64,000 bases of DNA from Echinarachnius parma. Lineage: Eukaryota; Echinodermata; Echinoidea; Clypeasteroida; Echinarachniidae. This document shows, one piece after another, positions 1 through 10,969 of the stretch. The DNA lies in NCBI GenBank assembly GCA_037951105.1, contig JBAMJV010002056.1:124001-188000 (forward strand), given 5' to 3'. The notes beneath the pieces are model-generated. The model saw nothing but the letters and a program-made list of their open reading frames with translations. It searched no databases and was not told the DNA's origin. Every line of letters starts with the position of its first letter. Position 1 is the stretch's first letter. Both the position numbers and the translations under genes were made by a program.

Positions 1-1545
1 TTTTACGACACTAAGATTTAGATGTTTTAGAATATTATTTTATGACGGTTCAAAAACAATTTTCCAAAATGTTTAATTTGTATTACAAATTCAACATTTT
101 AAAAATGTTGACGTTTACTCTTAACAAAATAATTACGATTAATGTCATTTACTAAATGTTTTATGAATGCAGACGCGAAATATTGTTGAAAGGTATTGTT
201 GAAATGTTTACGATTCACATTTCATAACGTTTTAAAAATTATTTTACAAAATCTTTTATTCTATCACAAATTTAATATTAAGCCAAGTTTGATATACTGA
301 GAAAGACAATGTTATAAATAAGGTTGTGTACTTATTGCATGACATTCTTAATTAATGCTTATTAAACATTTTCCAGAAAAAGTTGTATGACAAACATTTT
401 TTAAATGTTTACTTTTGAAAAAACATTTACGATTAATGTCATTCACTAAATCTTCTATAAATGCAAACGCGAAATATTGTTGAAAGGTATTGTTCAGATG
501 ACCGTAACACGTGAATTGTATGTTCCCAGCTAACACAAAACATTTTTTAAACATTTCCGTAAGGTTTCAAAGTTGTTAACTTCACATGTTATCTAACAGT
601 ATAAAAATATTTCAGCAACATTATATTTTGTAAAGTGAATGTTTTAATAATAATTTTACAAAATTAAGTAAAATTTTATTTTTGAAACATATTTACTATA
701 TTAAAAAAAAAAAGATATATTCAGATAAATTATGTTGTGAAGAATGTTTTATAAACAACAAATACCACTCTATTTTAAATATTAAGACAACATTTTCCAG
801 GAAACAAAGTATGACAAACATTTGTTAAATGTTGATTTTTCCTTTAAGAAAAACATTAACTTCTAATGTAGATAATAGAATGTGTTATCAATGCAAAAAC
901 AAAATATTATAATAATATTTTATTAAGATGTCTTGAAAACATCAACCTGATGTTTTGATAACATAATGTAAGATTTCTTTACAATATTTAAAAAATGTTC
1001 CACCAACATTATGGACGGAAATGTTTTCGACTTGTATTTTATTTATTGTTAAACAACATGTTCAATGAAATGTAAATATCACAAAGATTTTTATATGGAT
1101 TTTTTTTTCCTTAAGAAAACATTTACTACTAATGTCAATAAATTAATGTTTTTAGAATGCTAGAGCAAAACATTTTTTAAAAGTATTTTTAGAATGTCCT
1201 TAACACATAAACTTGATGTTATAAAAGCATAATTTATGTTTTTGCTACAATATTCCAATAACGTTTCAACAACATTACAATTGAAATGTTTTAGATTCAC
1301 ATTGTATGACGTTTTAAAGATGATTTGACAAAATGTTTCATTTTATCACAAATTTAACATTTAAAAAAGATCTATATACTGAAATAGAAAATGTTATGAA
1401 TCATGCTGTGTAATAATCACATGACATCCTGCACTGATGTTTAAAAGACATTTTCTAGAAAAGTATGAAAACATTTTTTTAATGTTGACTGTTTTCTTAA
1501 ATGAAAACATTTACTACCATAATGTCAATAAATTAATGTTTTTAA
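1..1545. repeat. AT-rich diverged tandem repeat, left part
   Basis: Very AT-rich DNA in which the same blocks recur in order: an ACATTTTCCAGAAAA-like block, TTTACTACTAATGTCAAT-like blocks (near 137, 432, 852, 1128 and 1511), AATGC followed by GCGAAAYATT, and a TATGACGTTTTAAA block. Spacing between blocks is about 280-420 bases, so the units are old and carry indels. The motif AACATT/AATGTT recurs throughout. There is no coding frame. The array resumes at 2894 after an inserted element. Confidence 0.75.
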
Positions 1546-1967
1546 CATGACGCAAACCGCCCATTAGAGCTCTCCCCTAGTAAAGTACAGTTTGGTAGGG
1601 TGTTAGCACATCAAATTTACACTCTTGGTAAGAGGGTATATTGAGGGGATTATAACTGATCCCCTCCATTGTTGTTGACTATGTTAATCTGACCACACTC
1701 TGTATGAAGCCAACACTGAAACTGGGTCAATTTGTTATCAACATTGTGCTACTAACAACAACAAAACAACTTACCACACACAAGAATAACCTGAAGAGCC
1801 CTGTTAGAAGTCCATCATTTTGTCTATACCTCTAGGCCTGGCAAGCGGCGTGACACCGCTGAGAAAGTACTGGTCCTAATGTTATAATTAATAGAGGGAC
1901 TTGATTATCGTTGTCCAAATCCTCAAAACTCACTTCTTGGAACTTTTTTGGTTCTCTCATATACTAT

Positions 1968-2215
1968 GATATTCATAAAGCATGGGATGGGTTTCATTTT
2001 GTTCAAATTTCCATCTCGTTCAAAAGCTATACGATTGAAGTGTTCAGATATGAAATTGTCTACGGGATAATTTCATTCATATCAACAGTAAAAGCACGGG
2101 ATGGGTTTCGGATTTACAAATGTCCATTTCGTTCAAAAGATATTTGCAATTGAAATGTTTAGATATGAAATTGTCTACGGGATAATTTCATGCCACCGTG
2201 TACAAAGTAAGTTTA
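1968..2215 (+). repeat. Duplicated segment of a dispersed repeat family
   Basis: Two adjacent copies of about 110 bp share GGGATGGGTTTC, a TTCGTTCAAAAG block and GAAATTGTCTACGGGATAAT. They end with CCGTGTACAAA and GAGTTAGTG. The same order of blocks (CCGTGTACAAA, GAGTTAGTG) occurs at 23155-23365 (+), and in reverse at 12640-12870, so this is a dispersed family. The small open frame across it is not supported as a gene. Confidence 0.55.
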
Positions 2216-2282
2216 ATGAGTTAGTGAAAGAAACCTTCACACATTACTTTGTGGACAGTTTGGCATAGTTTTATTGTAAAAT

Positions 2283-2680
2283 AAATTGGCCAGTTAGAAA
2301 AGTACCTATCACCAACAACAACAACAGGCACAGAGTCCCTAATCCCCCAAGTCGGGTATAACACATTCCTGCTCATCAAATTGGCCTGTTAGAAATGTAC
2401 CTATCACCAAAAACAAGAACAACAAGCACAGAGTCCCTAATCCACCAAGTCGGGTATAACACATTCCTGCTCATCAAATTGGCCTGTTAGAAAAGTACCT
2501 ATCACCAACAACAACAACAACAAGCACAGAGTCCCTAATCCCACAAGTCGGGTATAACACATTCCTGCTCATCAAATTGGCCTGTTAGAAAAGTACCTAT
2601 CACCAACAACAACAACAACAAGCACAGAGTCCCTAATCCCCCAAGTCGGGTATAACACATTCCTGCTCATCAAATTGGTC
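2283..2680. repeat. 98-bp tandem repeat, about four copies
   Basis: The unit starts AAATTGGCCTGTTAGAAA, has (CAA)n in the middle, then AGTCCCTAATCC and AAGTCGGGTATAACAC. Unit starts are at 2283, 2378, 2476, 2574 and 2672 (partial), giving periods of 95, 98, 98 and 98. Copies are nearly identical, with variation mainly in the CAA run. It lies within the TIR element. Confidence 0.9.
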
Positions 2681-2893
2681 CATCTGAAACTTTACCGCAA
2701 CTTCAAAAAACAACAATCACATGAGGCCAAAAGAACACACGGCACAATTAATCCCCTTGACCCTGCCCTGAAGCCATAGTGAACTTAAGTGGCCCTATCC
2801 ACTAAGAGGATTACAGAGTCCCCCTGCCAGGGATTATGAAGGACAGAGTGTGAATTTGATGTGCAAATTTTCTAATGGGGTGATCACGTCATG

Positions 2894-3690
2894 AAAATGC
2901 TACAACAAAACATTTTATAAAAGTATTTTTAAAATGTCCTTAACACATGAACTAGATGTTATAATAACATAATTTAAGTTTTGGCTACAATATTTCAATA
3001 ACGTTTCAACAATATTACAATTTAAATGTTTTATATTCACATTTTATGACGTTTTAAAGATGATTTGACAAAATAGTTCATTTTATCACAAATTCAACAT
3101 TCACAAAGATCTATAATTATACTGAAATAGAAAAGGTTATGAATCATGTTGTGTAATAATCGCATGACATTCTGCATCAATGTTTAGAAGACATTTTCTA
3201 GACATTTTAGAATGACAATAATCTTTTAAATGTTGACTTTTTTCTGAAATAAAAACATTTACTACTAATGTCAATACCTTAATGTTTTTAAAATGCAAGA
3301 GCGAGACATTTTATAAAAGTCTATTTAAAATGTGCTTAAAGCATGAACTTGATGTTTAAATAACGTAATCAAACATTTTGCTACACTCTTCAAATAACGT
3401 TTCAACAACATTACGATCGAAATGTTTTAAATTCAAATTGTATGACGTTTTAAAGATAATGTTACAAAAGGATCCATTTTATCACAAATTTTACATTCAA
3501 AATAGTTATATATACTGAGAATGAAAGGTTATGAATCATGTTGTGTTATAATCGCATGACATCCTGCATCAATGTTTACTTCTAATGTCTATAACTTTAT
3601 GTTTTTAAAATGCAAGAGCGAAACATTTTTAAAAGGTCTATTTAAAAACATAAACCAGATGTTATAATAACATAATTTAAGTTCTTTTTA
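2894..3690. repeat. AT-rich diverged tandem repeat, right part
   Basis: Continuation of the array at 1-1545, with the same ordered blocks (ATGACGTTTTAAAGAT, ACTACTAATGTCAAT, AATGCAAGAGCGA). It ends near 3690, where the sequence becomes non-repetitive. Confidence 0.7.
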
Positions 3691-4012
3691 ATTCAATTTT
3701 GAATTATGTTAATATGACAGATTATAGATATGATATGCTTACATATTTAGTTGGTGCACGGTCGTGCCCCTGAGAATTGTTCTTCTTTTTTTGGCTAAAA
3801 TGTAATTTTGATCCCTGTGACCTTTAAACTTTGTATACTCACGACTCAAGAGTCAAGGAAAACAATTGTGTTATTTTGACAAATACATTGTTTTTTGTTT
3901 TTGCTAAAACCTTGGAAAAGTATTTGTATACCTTTACAAGCCCCCAGCATTAATTTCAGGTGAATCAAAGAATGTTTAGCGAAAATGTTCAAAATTTTCG
4001 AAAATTGATAAT
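3691..4012. other. Unassigned intergenic sequence
   Basis: No open frame with coding character, no inverted repeat and no recognised element. It contains CTTTGACC-like text related to the duplication that follows. Confidence 0.4.
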
Positions 4013-4460
4013 ACCCTGTTTTAGCTTGTAAATTATTTTCTTGAGAATGAAGAAGTTACTAAATGAGACATATAGAAATGACTAGCAACTTATAATTAAC
4101 GGAAATAGGTAGAATTTATTGCATAATACTAGTAATTGGCTTAAAAATAACTTAACTTATATCCCATACATCTGCCTGATGCAAATCATGCAAATAGAAA
4201 AGTTGTTCTGTGACCTTTGACCTAATGAGCCTACTTTAACAAGCCCCCATTGATTATACCCTGTTTTAGCTTGTAAAATATTGAGACATTTAAAAATGAC
4301 TAGCAACTCATAATTAACGGAAATATGTAGAATTTATTGCATAATACTAGTAATTGGCTGAAAAAATAACTTAACTTATATCACTTACATCTGCCTGATG
4401 CAAATCACGCAAATAGAAAAGTTGTTCTGTGACCTTTGACCTTTGACCTAATGAGCCTAA
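4013..4460. repeat. Tandem duplication of about 240 bp
   Basis: Two direct copies (about 4013-4232 and 4255-4460) share CCCTGTTTTAGCTTGTAAA, GACTAGCAACT, ATTGCATAATACTAGTAATT, CATCTGCCTGATGCAAATCA and TTGTTCTGTGACCTTTGACC. The second copy has a 30-bp internal deletion and an extra CTTTGAC repeat. Non-coding. Confidence 0.85.
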
Positions 4461-5191
4461 AATCGCAGCAGTTAATCTACCTATCAAGTTACATGGATAT
4501 ACATAGTTAGTGACGATTGGTCATTTTGTTCCTGAGAAATAGCGAAAACAAGATAATTCGTGAGAATTTTAAAATTGTCATTAATTGATAATAACATTAT
4601 AACCCTGTTCATTCAGCAAGTTCATGGAAATTGACTGTTACAATATGTGTTTAGTATGAGAAATTTGTTTTAATCACAATGTTAAAGGAGTCTAAAGTAT
4701 AAAACGTTCCATAATTCAGTTTTGAATGCAATTATCATTTTGTTTCTTTTCTGCGTTTGCAGAGGGTTTTGTTTGTATGTCAAATGCAGGGCGCAAATAG
4801 TGCCGCCCTAATAAACGTTCAATTCACACTTCACATCGGCGTGCTATTTGTTGTCATTCTGATAGCGTGTTGCATTATTCCTAACATCTCCTTTAAAATC
4901 AGACTTTAACTACGATATTAACGTATATTTATAGAAATATTTGTTTCCCTAAACAGTTACTATACATTAATAGTGTATTGCCATCATACTCATGTGTTTG
5001 TCTTTCGCGTAAGAATAGTGTAATTTTTAAAGAAATTTAAATCATACAACAACAAACAATAAGGAATAGTTGTAATTATATTCCACATACTAAGAATCTT
5101 GCTCTACGATTGGTCAAAAGTTAATCACGTGATGAAGCATAGGTTCGCCCATCATTGATGGGAGAGGAAAACTTCGTTACACTATATCTTT
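4461..5191. other. Unassigned sequence
   Basis: AT-rich sequence with no recognisable gene, repeat or element. Confidence 0.35.
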
Positions 5192-5251
5192 GGTGAAAGT
5201 GTGTTGCACTCACTAGATAAAAAAATCTAGTGAGTGCAACGCACTTTCACC
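5192..5251. repeat. 60-nt near-perfect hairpin
   Basis: Left arm GGTGAAAGTG...CACTAGAT pairs with ATCTAGTG...CACTTTCACC across a loop of a few A residues. 26 of 27 arm positions are complementary and the remaining one would be a G-U pair in RNA. It could be a tiny foldback element or a microRNA-like precursor; the sequence alone does not decide. Confidence 0.7.
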
Positions 5252-6323
5252 GCGGTTGCATTGACTTGACTGTGGAGCTCGTGTGTGGCCACTCAAATTC
5301 CATACCCAAATGATATGGCGGGATTCTCTACAGTATAATCGCAGGCCCTGCATTCGATTGCCATAAAAGCCAGTTTTAATCGTCCTGGTATCGATACTAT
5401 CGTTTAAGTATCGTTCTTCGTGCATTTTCCGGACTTTTGATGCAGCGAATTCAAACGCTTCTCTCTTCTTCTTCTCTAATGTAAATGCCAAGATGTGGAG
5501 GTGAGTGTAAAAAGTACTTTTTCATCCTTGAAATGATGTTTAAAACATGTTTGTGCCATTCTAGTAGGCCTCGTAAGCGTTACGAAAACGAAACTTATGT
5601 ATTTCGTAGGTGAAATGTAAGCCTTTGTCTTTTCTGTGTTCCTGACCCGATTAAAAAAGGAACATTTTCGTAGATACTTTCATTAGAGAGATGAGATTAT
5701 GTTCTTTCCAACAGTACCAAATTCATGCTGGTCCATAATCAGTATCGTTATCACATTTAGTGTCAAACATTTCAAATATTCACCCCTTTTCTCGATGTGA
5801 CGGTCAGTGCCGTTCGTGCTCGTCCCCCATGGATTCAATAATGTTTTCCCACTCGTTCACTTTGCTGTGTGTCCTACGATACCCCTCGCGAAAAGTTTCG
5901 CAATTCAAGTTTGAGCGTTCATATCTCTCCTATTTCTTTATAAGCATTCACGAATTTGGTATCATTGGAAAGCTTGTATTCCCCCCTTTACATTAATATG
6001 ACATTTGCTATAAATGTTGTACCATGTAATGTGCATGACACCCGAATATGGTGTGGAAGAGGGGGGGGGGGGTGAATTGGTTAGTATTTTTTTTACTCTG
6101 TGTCGTTGGCATGCACTTGCACTTTGCAGGGAAATAAAATGTATTTTGATGTACCACTTTTCAATCATGCCTGCCTGGAAATAGCAATCTGGAAATAGCA
6201 ATCTAAAAATCTGTACGAGTTGTATTGCCATGAGCACATTTAATGTTTAGTTTTGTTAGTAAATTAAAGTTAGAGCCAGTTAAATATAATTGCTTTTTTT
6301 TATTTCCGTTTTATTTTCTACAG

Positions 6324-6631
6324 AACAACAGAGACTTTGACTTCCGTGAGAAGGCCTCGAAAAAGAACTGTAGTTGATTGGGACGGCTATGTGTATCCCA
6401 AGTTGTGTGGAAAGACCACAATTACCCCCAAATCATCTTATCCCAAGTGTTATGAGTTCTGCAACCATTCTATACAGGACATTTTATTGTCTACAACAAT
6501 GCCAATCAACAACGGTTTTCCTATCCGTACCACAACTACGTACGCCGTACATTGAAAACAAGATGAAGGGAAGGAGCTAAATAACCAGAATGAGAGACTT
6601 TGCTGCTAGAAAGAAGCGAAGCAATGAAAAG
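6324..6631 (+). other. Candidate internal exon (low confidence)
   Basis: The segment follows a pyrimidine-rich tract ending TTTTCTACAG and ends AAAAG|GTGAAG, so it has acceptor and donor consensus. Further upstream, ATGTGGAG|GTGAGTG at about 5492-5506 could be a short first exon. No single frame is open across the whole segment: one frame is open to a stop at 6553, and the frame ending in ARKKRSNEK would splice onto the frame opening at 7094. It may be part of the same decayed gene as the CXC region downstream, or chance. No domain is recognised. Confidence 0.25.
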
Positions 6632-7093
6632 GTGAAGATAATGCATTGTCATTTACTAGTTATTGACATAACATATTTTGTTTTGATGTTGTACAAGTTA
6701 AATCATGCTTTCAAAACAAAACTATCCACTGTTTTTACAATGCAGCAATCATGTTTTGTTTATTTTGTGATTTTCTTAGCTTCTTTTCTTTATGTATGTT
6801 GCATCTGCCAAGTTGTCAATAATTGATAATTTTGAATGAACGATTTGACACCCAGAATTAGGATAACATTCAGACCTGTAAAAGAAAAAAACATGGAAAT
6901 CATAATCAACATCAAGAACCCCTGACTTGTTTTGTGTCAAATGTACCTAATATACTAGAGCTTAAACATTATAATGTAGTACCTTTCCTTCTCTCTCAAT
7001 AACAATTCCTTACATTTGTTCTTGTTTTGTTTGTTTGACCCTTTTGCAGCAGAGATTGATATGTATTAGTTCAATTTGTTTATTTCTTTTCAG

Positions 7094-7680
7094 AAAAACT
7101 ATTCATGGGAGCCTCCAAGGATTCGTCCACCTCCACATATTCGCTCTCCGAAAGTGAAGGAGCAGAATAACCCAGCCGAGGAAGCGGAGCCAATGTCAAA
7201 ACAGGCCTACACTCTTCCACCAACACAAGAAATGCAGAAGACTCCAAATTGCCCATCACGGTATACCCCTGCGTGCATTTGCAAAGTGATTGACCCAGCC
7301 GATGAAGGCGAGCCGATGTCAAAACAGGCAGACATTCTTCCACCAACACGAGTAATGCAAGAGACTCAAAATTGCCCATCACGGTCTACCCCTGCCAAGG
7401 AAGCACAGCTATAAGTATGCGAAACAGGCCAACACTCTACCGCGATCTCCAGATCCTCCATCGCATTGCCTAGCACAGTCACAGGATGCAGTTCAGGTTT
7501 CAACTCTGGAAACTCCAGCACATTCAAAGAGTCAAAATAAACACATGCCAACAGAGCGGGGAGTAGATGCAGATCTACTCTCATTCTACAGCTTAATGTT
7601 TTGTGTTTATTTTAAGGCCAACCGAGCGCCATTGCACAACTTTGATTCACCTCTTGAAGTTTTTTAAAGTGTTTCTGGTG
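7094..7680 (+). pseudogene. Decayed repeat-containing coding region upstream of CXC
   Basis: Begins right after TTTTCAG, a good splice acceptor. The first frame encodes two copies of a motif of about 37 residues (AEPMSKQAYTLPP... and GEPMSKQADILPP..., each followed by NCPSR.TP), then stops at 7412. A third diverged copy (YAKQANTLP) continues in another frame to a stop near 7667, which implies a frameshift. The protein is Ser/Pro/Gln-rich with no recognised catalytic domain. Context and continuity suggest it is the N-terminal part of the CXC protein that follows. It is probably non-functional because of the frameshift and stops. Confidence 0.45.
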
Positions 7681-8214
7681 AAATGTCAGCAATCGACCAA
7701 CACATGAATGCATTGGAAATTGTTAGAAAGGCATCTTGGCCTTCCAATTCAGCCATGAAGTTCCACTAGTAGGGCATGCTAGGTCAACCAGGTTTGGATC
7801 AATGCACTGTTCCTCGTTTTATGTATCCAGATTTAAATCACTATGGATATCACTATGTAACAAATGATGGCAAAAAATAAGTAGTAAGCATCATGTGGGA
7901 TACTGAGGAAAACATTGACAAAGTTTGTAATAACTTTTAACATTTATTTGACCAGAGGTTGTTCTTGTTCAAAGAATGAATGTTCTAACCGCCAATGCAG
8001 ATGCAAGAAAAATTATTCTTACTGTGGTCCAGGTTGCAGGTGTAATAAATGTTACAATCCAGAGGTCAGTTCTAAAGGAACAAATACTGACGATGAGTCT
8101 GACATTGAATATGAAAGTGATTTCACTGATGCAGATGAATATGTTACAAAACATTCATATGAAGAAGATGAAGAGAGACCAAGGGAGAATGTAGAAGAGG
8201 TGTTATTGTCTTAA
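7681..8214 (+). pseudogene. CXC (tesmin/TSO1-like) domain protein, degraded
   Basis: The core at about 7954-8070 encodes GCSCSKNECSNRQCRCKK followed by CGPGCRCNKCYN. The regularly spaced cysteines match a CXC/CRC zinc-binding motif as found in tesmin/TSO1-like DNA-binding proteins and in related domains of invertebrate proteins. An acidic tail (DDESDIEYESD..., EEDEERP) follows, with a stop at 8212-8214. Upstream, a frame reads PDLNHYGYHY, then an in-frame stop, then IMWDTEENIDKV, and only joins the cysteine block through a one-base frameshift near 7935. A TTTGACCAG before the block could instead be a splice acceptor. Together these suggest a broken gene copy. Expected role if intact: DNA binding through zinc-coordinating cysteines; the partner and target are unknown. 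Confidence 0.55.
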
Positions 8215-8325
8215 TCAGATTGCAGTATGATTTATGTTTTGGGGATTTGGGTGAAAATTCACTCCATACTTTCACATTTGTTCAAACTCCACATATCCAC
8301 ATGTATGTATTTTTGTTTGCATGTA

Positions 8326-8503
8326 CAGTCAAACCTGTCTTAGCGGCCACCTGTCTAAAACAGCCAACCTGTCTATAATGGCCACTCAAAGTGATCCCTT
8401 GCAGAGAAAAAAGGTGTAATTGAACCTGTCTATACAGGTCACCTGTCTACAGTGGCCACATTTCTTGTCTCCCTTGGGTGGCCACTATAGACAGGTTTGA
8501 CTG
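8326..8503. mobile_element. 178-bp MITE with TA target duplication
   Basis: Ends are inverted: CAGTCAAACCTGTCTTAG at the left and, in reverse, CAGTCAAACCTGTCTATAG at the right. They are flanked by TA at 8324-8325 and 8504-8505. Internal GGCCAC/CTGTCTA motifs repeat, so much of the element can fold back. It has no coding capacity. TA duplication fits a Tc1/mariner-type or other TA-targeting transposase acting in trans. Confidence 0.85.
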
Positions 8504-8559
8504 TATATGGGACTTGGGATACATAAATTGTGTTAATTTGTTTAATTCTAAAAATAGTT

Positions 8560-8777
8560 CATTATTAAAGAGATAGTTCAGTTATGTTTTAAAAGAGGGC
8601 GCTTCAAGAAATAATGTTTTTCTGAGGTAATGAAGATCCCAAGTGTCAAATTTGAGAGAGCATACATTTTGTAAACGACAGGCTAAACTTTATTTGATCA
8701 AAATCAATTCAGAAACAGCTGAAGTATAAAAATATATCCGGTTGGATTATATCTAGGCTTCAGGTTTATACTATGAT
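8560..8777 (+). repeat. Dispersed repeat, left half, interrupted by a LINE
   Basis: Shares ordered blocks with 36430-36615: a GAGGGCGCT block, GTGCCAAATTTGA-like text, CTTTATTTG.TCAAAATC, CAGAAAC.GCTGAA and AAATATATC. The right half of the same repeat resumes at 10540 after the LINE. Related copies are at 36.4-37.4, 39.5-39.8, 41.7-42.7 and 56.0-56.5 kb. Confidence 0.65.
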
Positions 8778-10538
8778 TAAAAAAAACACCAAATGATATT
8801 CGATGTACAGTAGCAGAAGTGTATAAATTGTTAAAAGAAATTGATTCTAGTAAAGCCCAAGGTCCAGATGAAATAGCCCCACGCATACTGAAAGAAGCGG
8901 CCGAACAGTTAGCCCCATCTCTTTGTAAATTGTTTAATTTGTCTCTTTCATGCGGCGATTTGCCGGTTGATTGGCGCACAGCGAACGTGTGTCCGCTTCA
9001 TAAAAAGGGAGAAAAAGAGGACCCCGCTAACTACCGTCCGATTTCGTTAACATCTATTGTATGTAAGACATTAAAAAGAATTGTGCGTAAACGACTTGTA
9101 GATCACTTTTCGCTGAATGATATACTCAATGATAATCAGCATGGATTTCGCGAAAAGCGATCATGCGAAACTCAATTAATTGAAGCTATTCATGATTGGG
9201 CGAACATGTTAGATTCTGGCGGAGATATACAGATTGCTTTCCTTGATTTTTCGAGAGCATTTGATTCTGTCCCTCACTATTTGTTACGTAATAAACTTAA
9301 GACATGTGGAGTATTAACACGAAATTTACAGTGGATTATGAATATTTTAAAGAATCGCTCACAACGTGTTGTTTTAAATGTAGAATACTCTGACTGGATC
9401 CATGTTACGTCTGGTGTCCCTCAGGGGACCATATTAAGTCCAATTCTTTTTTTTATGTTATATAAATGATTTATCTGACAATATAAAATCTGTTATTCGT
9501 TTGTATGCAGATGATTGTATTGTATATAATAAAATTAAGTCAGTAGAAGCTTGCAGTTTACTTCAGAAAGATTTAGATGAACTTATTAATTGGAGTAAAA
9601 AATGGTTGTTAAATTTTAATGTTTCGAAATATAAAGTTATGAAGATGTCTCGTAAGAATAAATCAATAGATTTTAATTATGAATTAAATGGATATGAATT
9701 AGATATAACGCACACTGAAAAATACCTTGGCATTGTTATAAATGCTACTCTTAATTGGAAATTCCATTGTCAGGAATTATATAAAGTTTGTAATAAGCTT
9801 ATAGGTGTGTTACGAAGATCATTTGTTAATTGTCCCCCACATATTTTAAAGCAACTATATGAAGCTATTATAAGATCACGCTTAGAATATTGCTGTATTG
9901 CTTGGGACCCACACTGCGAAAGTCATAGAATTATACTCGAACGTATTCAAAAGCGTTGCGTTAGGATGATGTGTAGTGACTGGGAAACCTCATATGAACA
10001 TTTATTAAATCAAATGGGATTATGTACCTTAGAAAAAAGAACATTGTATTATAGATTGGTTGCTTGTTATAAATTACTAAATAATTTGATGCTTGTAAAC
10101 TATACACACAAATTTACATATGCATCGAGGATTGGAAGAAACGATCATTCATTGAAGTTAAACGTACCATTTGCTAGAACAGATTATTATATGAATTCAT
10201 GTTATGTAAACACAGCTCGTGATTGGAATAAACTCCCACAGTGTATTGTAAATAGCCCTTCCCTTATATCTTTTAAAAGGGCACTGAAGTTACATTTAAA
10301 TATTGTATAGTTTTTTACCGGTTTATTGAATGAGTCTAAATCTTTAATGTGCTTTAATTGTACAATTGTAAATATTTTAATGCAATAAGCATTCATTAAG
10401 TGTTTTATATACCTGTTGTATTTATTGATTTTAAATGTGTAATTAGGGAAACAGACATTTGTTCGGGTTTCTGCCTTTTCTGTTTCCATTGGCTGTTTTT
10501 ATATTGTCAATAAACTGAATAAATAAAAATAAATAAAA
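8778..10538 (+). mobile_element. 5'-truncated CR1/jockey-like LINE
   Basis: Non-LTR retrotransposon keeping only the reverse-transcriptase part of ORF2 and a 3' tail. It starts in an A-run after CTATGATT and ends in a simple AATAAA/AAATAAA tail near 10538. Once removed, the left (8560-8777) and right (10540-10800) halves of a dispersed repeat join. Target-primed insertion at an A-rich site is inferred. There is no endonuclease domain in this copy. Confidence 0.85.
8789..10313 (+). pseudogene. LINE ORF2 reverse transcriptase, frameshifted
   Basis: Encodes RNA-directed DNA polymerase of a non-LTR retrotransposon. Landmarks in order: SSKAQGPDEIAP (RT block 1), NYRPISLTSIVCKTLKRIV, NQHGFREKRSCETQL, IAFLDFSRAFDSVPH (block A, first catalytic Asp), SGVPQGTILSPILF, then YADDCIVYN (catalytic AspAsp), KYLGIVI, RSRLEYCCIAWDPH, LERIQKRCVRMM and the C-terminal ARDWNKLPQCIV. 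A single-base change in the T-run near 9446-9452 shifts the frame: the first frame ends at 9469, and INDLSDNI continues in the next frame to the stop at 10311-10313. Catalytic residues are kept, so the copy is recent, but it is dead by truncation and frameshift. Clade (CR1/jockey group) is inferred from C-terminal motifs. Confidence 0.88.
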
Positions 10539-10539
10539 A

Positions 10540-10800
10540 AAAATGCTTAAACTTGTTTTTAATTTTACAAAAGAGGTTTAACAGTTGTTAATGATCTCTC
10601 TATGTAACCATTATTTAAGCAAAAAAACATCACTTGCACAAGAATGGTATAACCATTGCATTTTGGTGTGATAACACACTTTTTACTTTGTCATTTGTAA
10701 TTTGTTATACCACTCAAGCATAGTTGGGTTACAACTATTAGTCTGTAATGGTATGGTGCAGGTTTTGGTTACTGAAATTCATGGTACAGTATGTTCATCA
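10540..10800 (+). repeat. Dispersed repeat, right half
   Basis: Matches 37110-37400 in order: AATGCTT.., TTAATGATCTCTCTAT, ACATCAC, CTTTTTACTT.GTC.TTTGTAATTTGT and GGTTTGGTTACT. It is the continuation of 8560-8777 beyond the inserted LINE. Confidence 0.65.
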
Positions 10801-10969
10801 CTATGTCAGATAATTGTTTACATTTTATATAGTGCCCTTTTATTTTTTAAAGGTTTAAAGACATGTTTCAAGGTAGTCTAGGCTTTAACAAGTTGGTTCA
10901 GTTAATGAAAGAAGAGGAGGAATCAGTTGAAGTGTTTTTGTTTTACTCTTATATTTATAATTTATATTT

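Larger units (their letters stand above)
1546..2893. mobile_element. TIR element inserted in the AT-rich repeat
   Basis: The two ends are inverted copies of each other. The left begins CATGACG and has CCCATTAGA and later GCACATCAAATTTACACTCT; the right end read in reverse has CATGACGTGATCACCCCATT and GCACATCAAATTCACACTCT. The AT-rich tandem repeat is continuous once this block is removed. No transposase frame is visible, so it is probably a non-autonomous DNA element of unknown superfamily. Inside are a duplicated segment of about 110 bp (1968-2194) and a 98-bp tandem array. Confidence 0.65.

Noticed and set aside
5213-5491. Minus-strand 92-codon frame as a gene
   Set aside because: It includes one arm of the hairpin at 5192-5251, and has no recognised domain and no supporting context.
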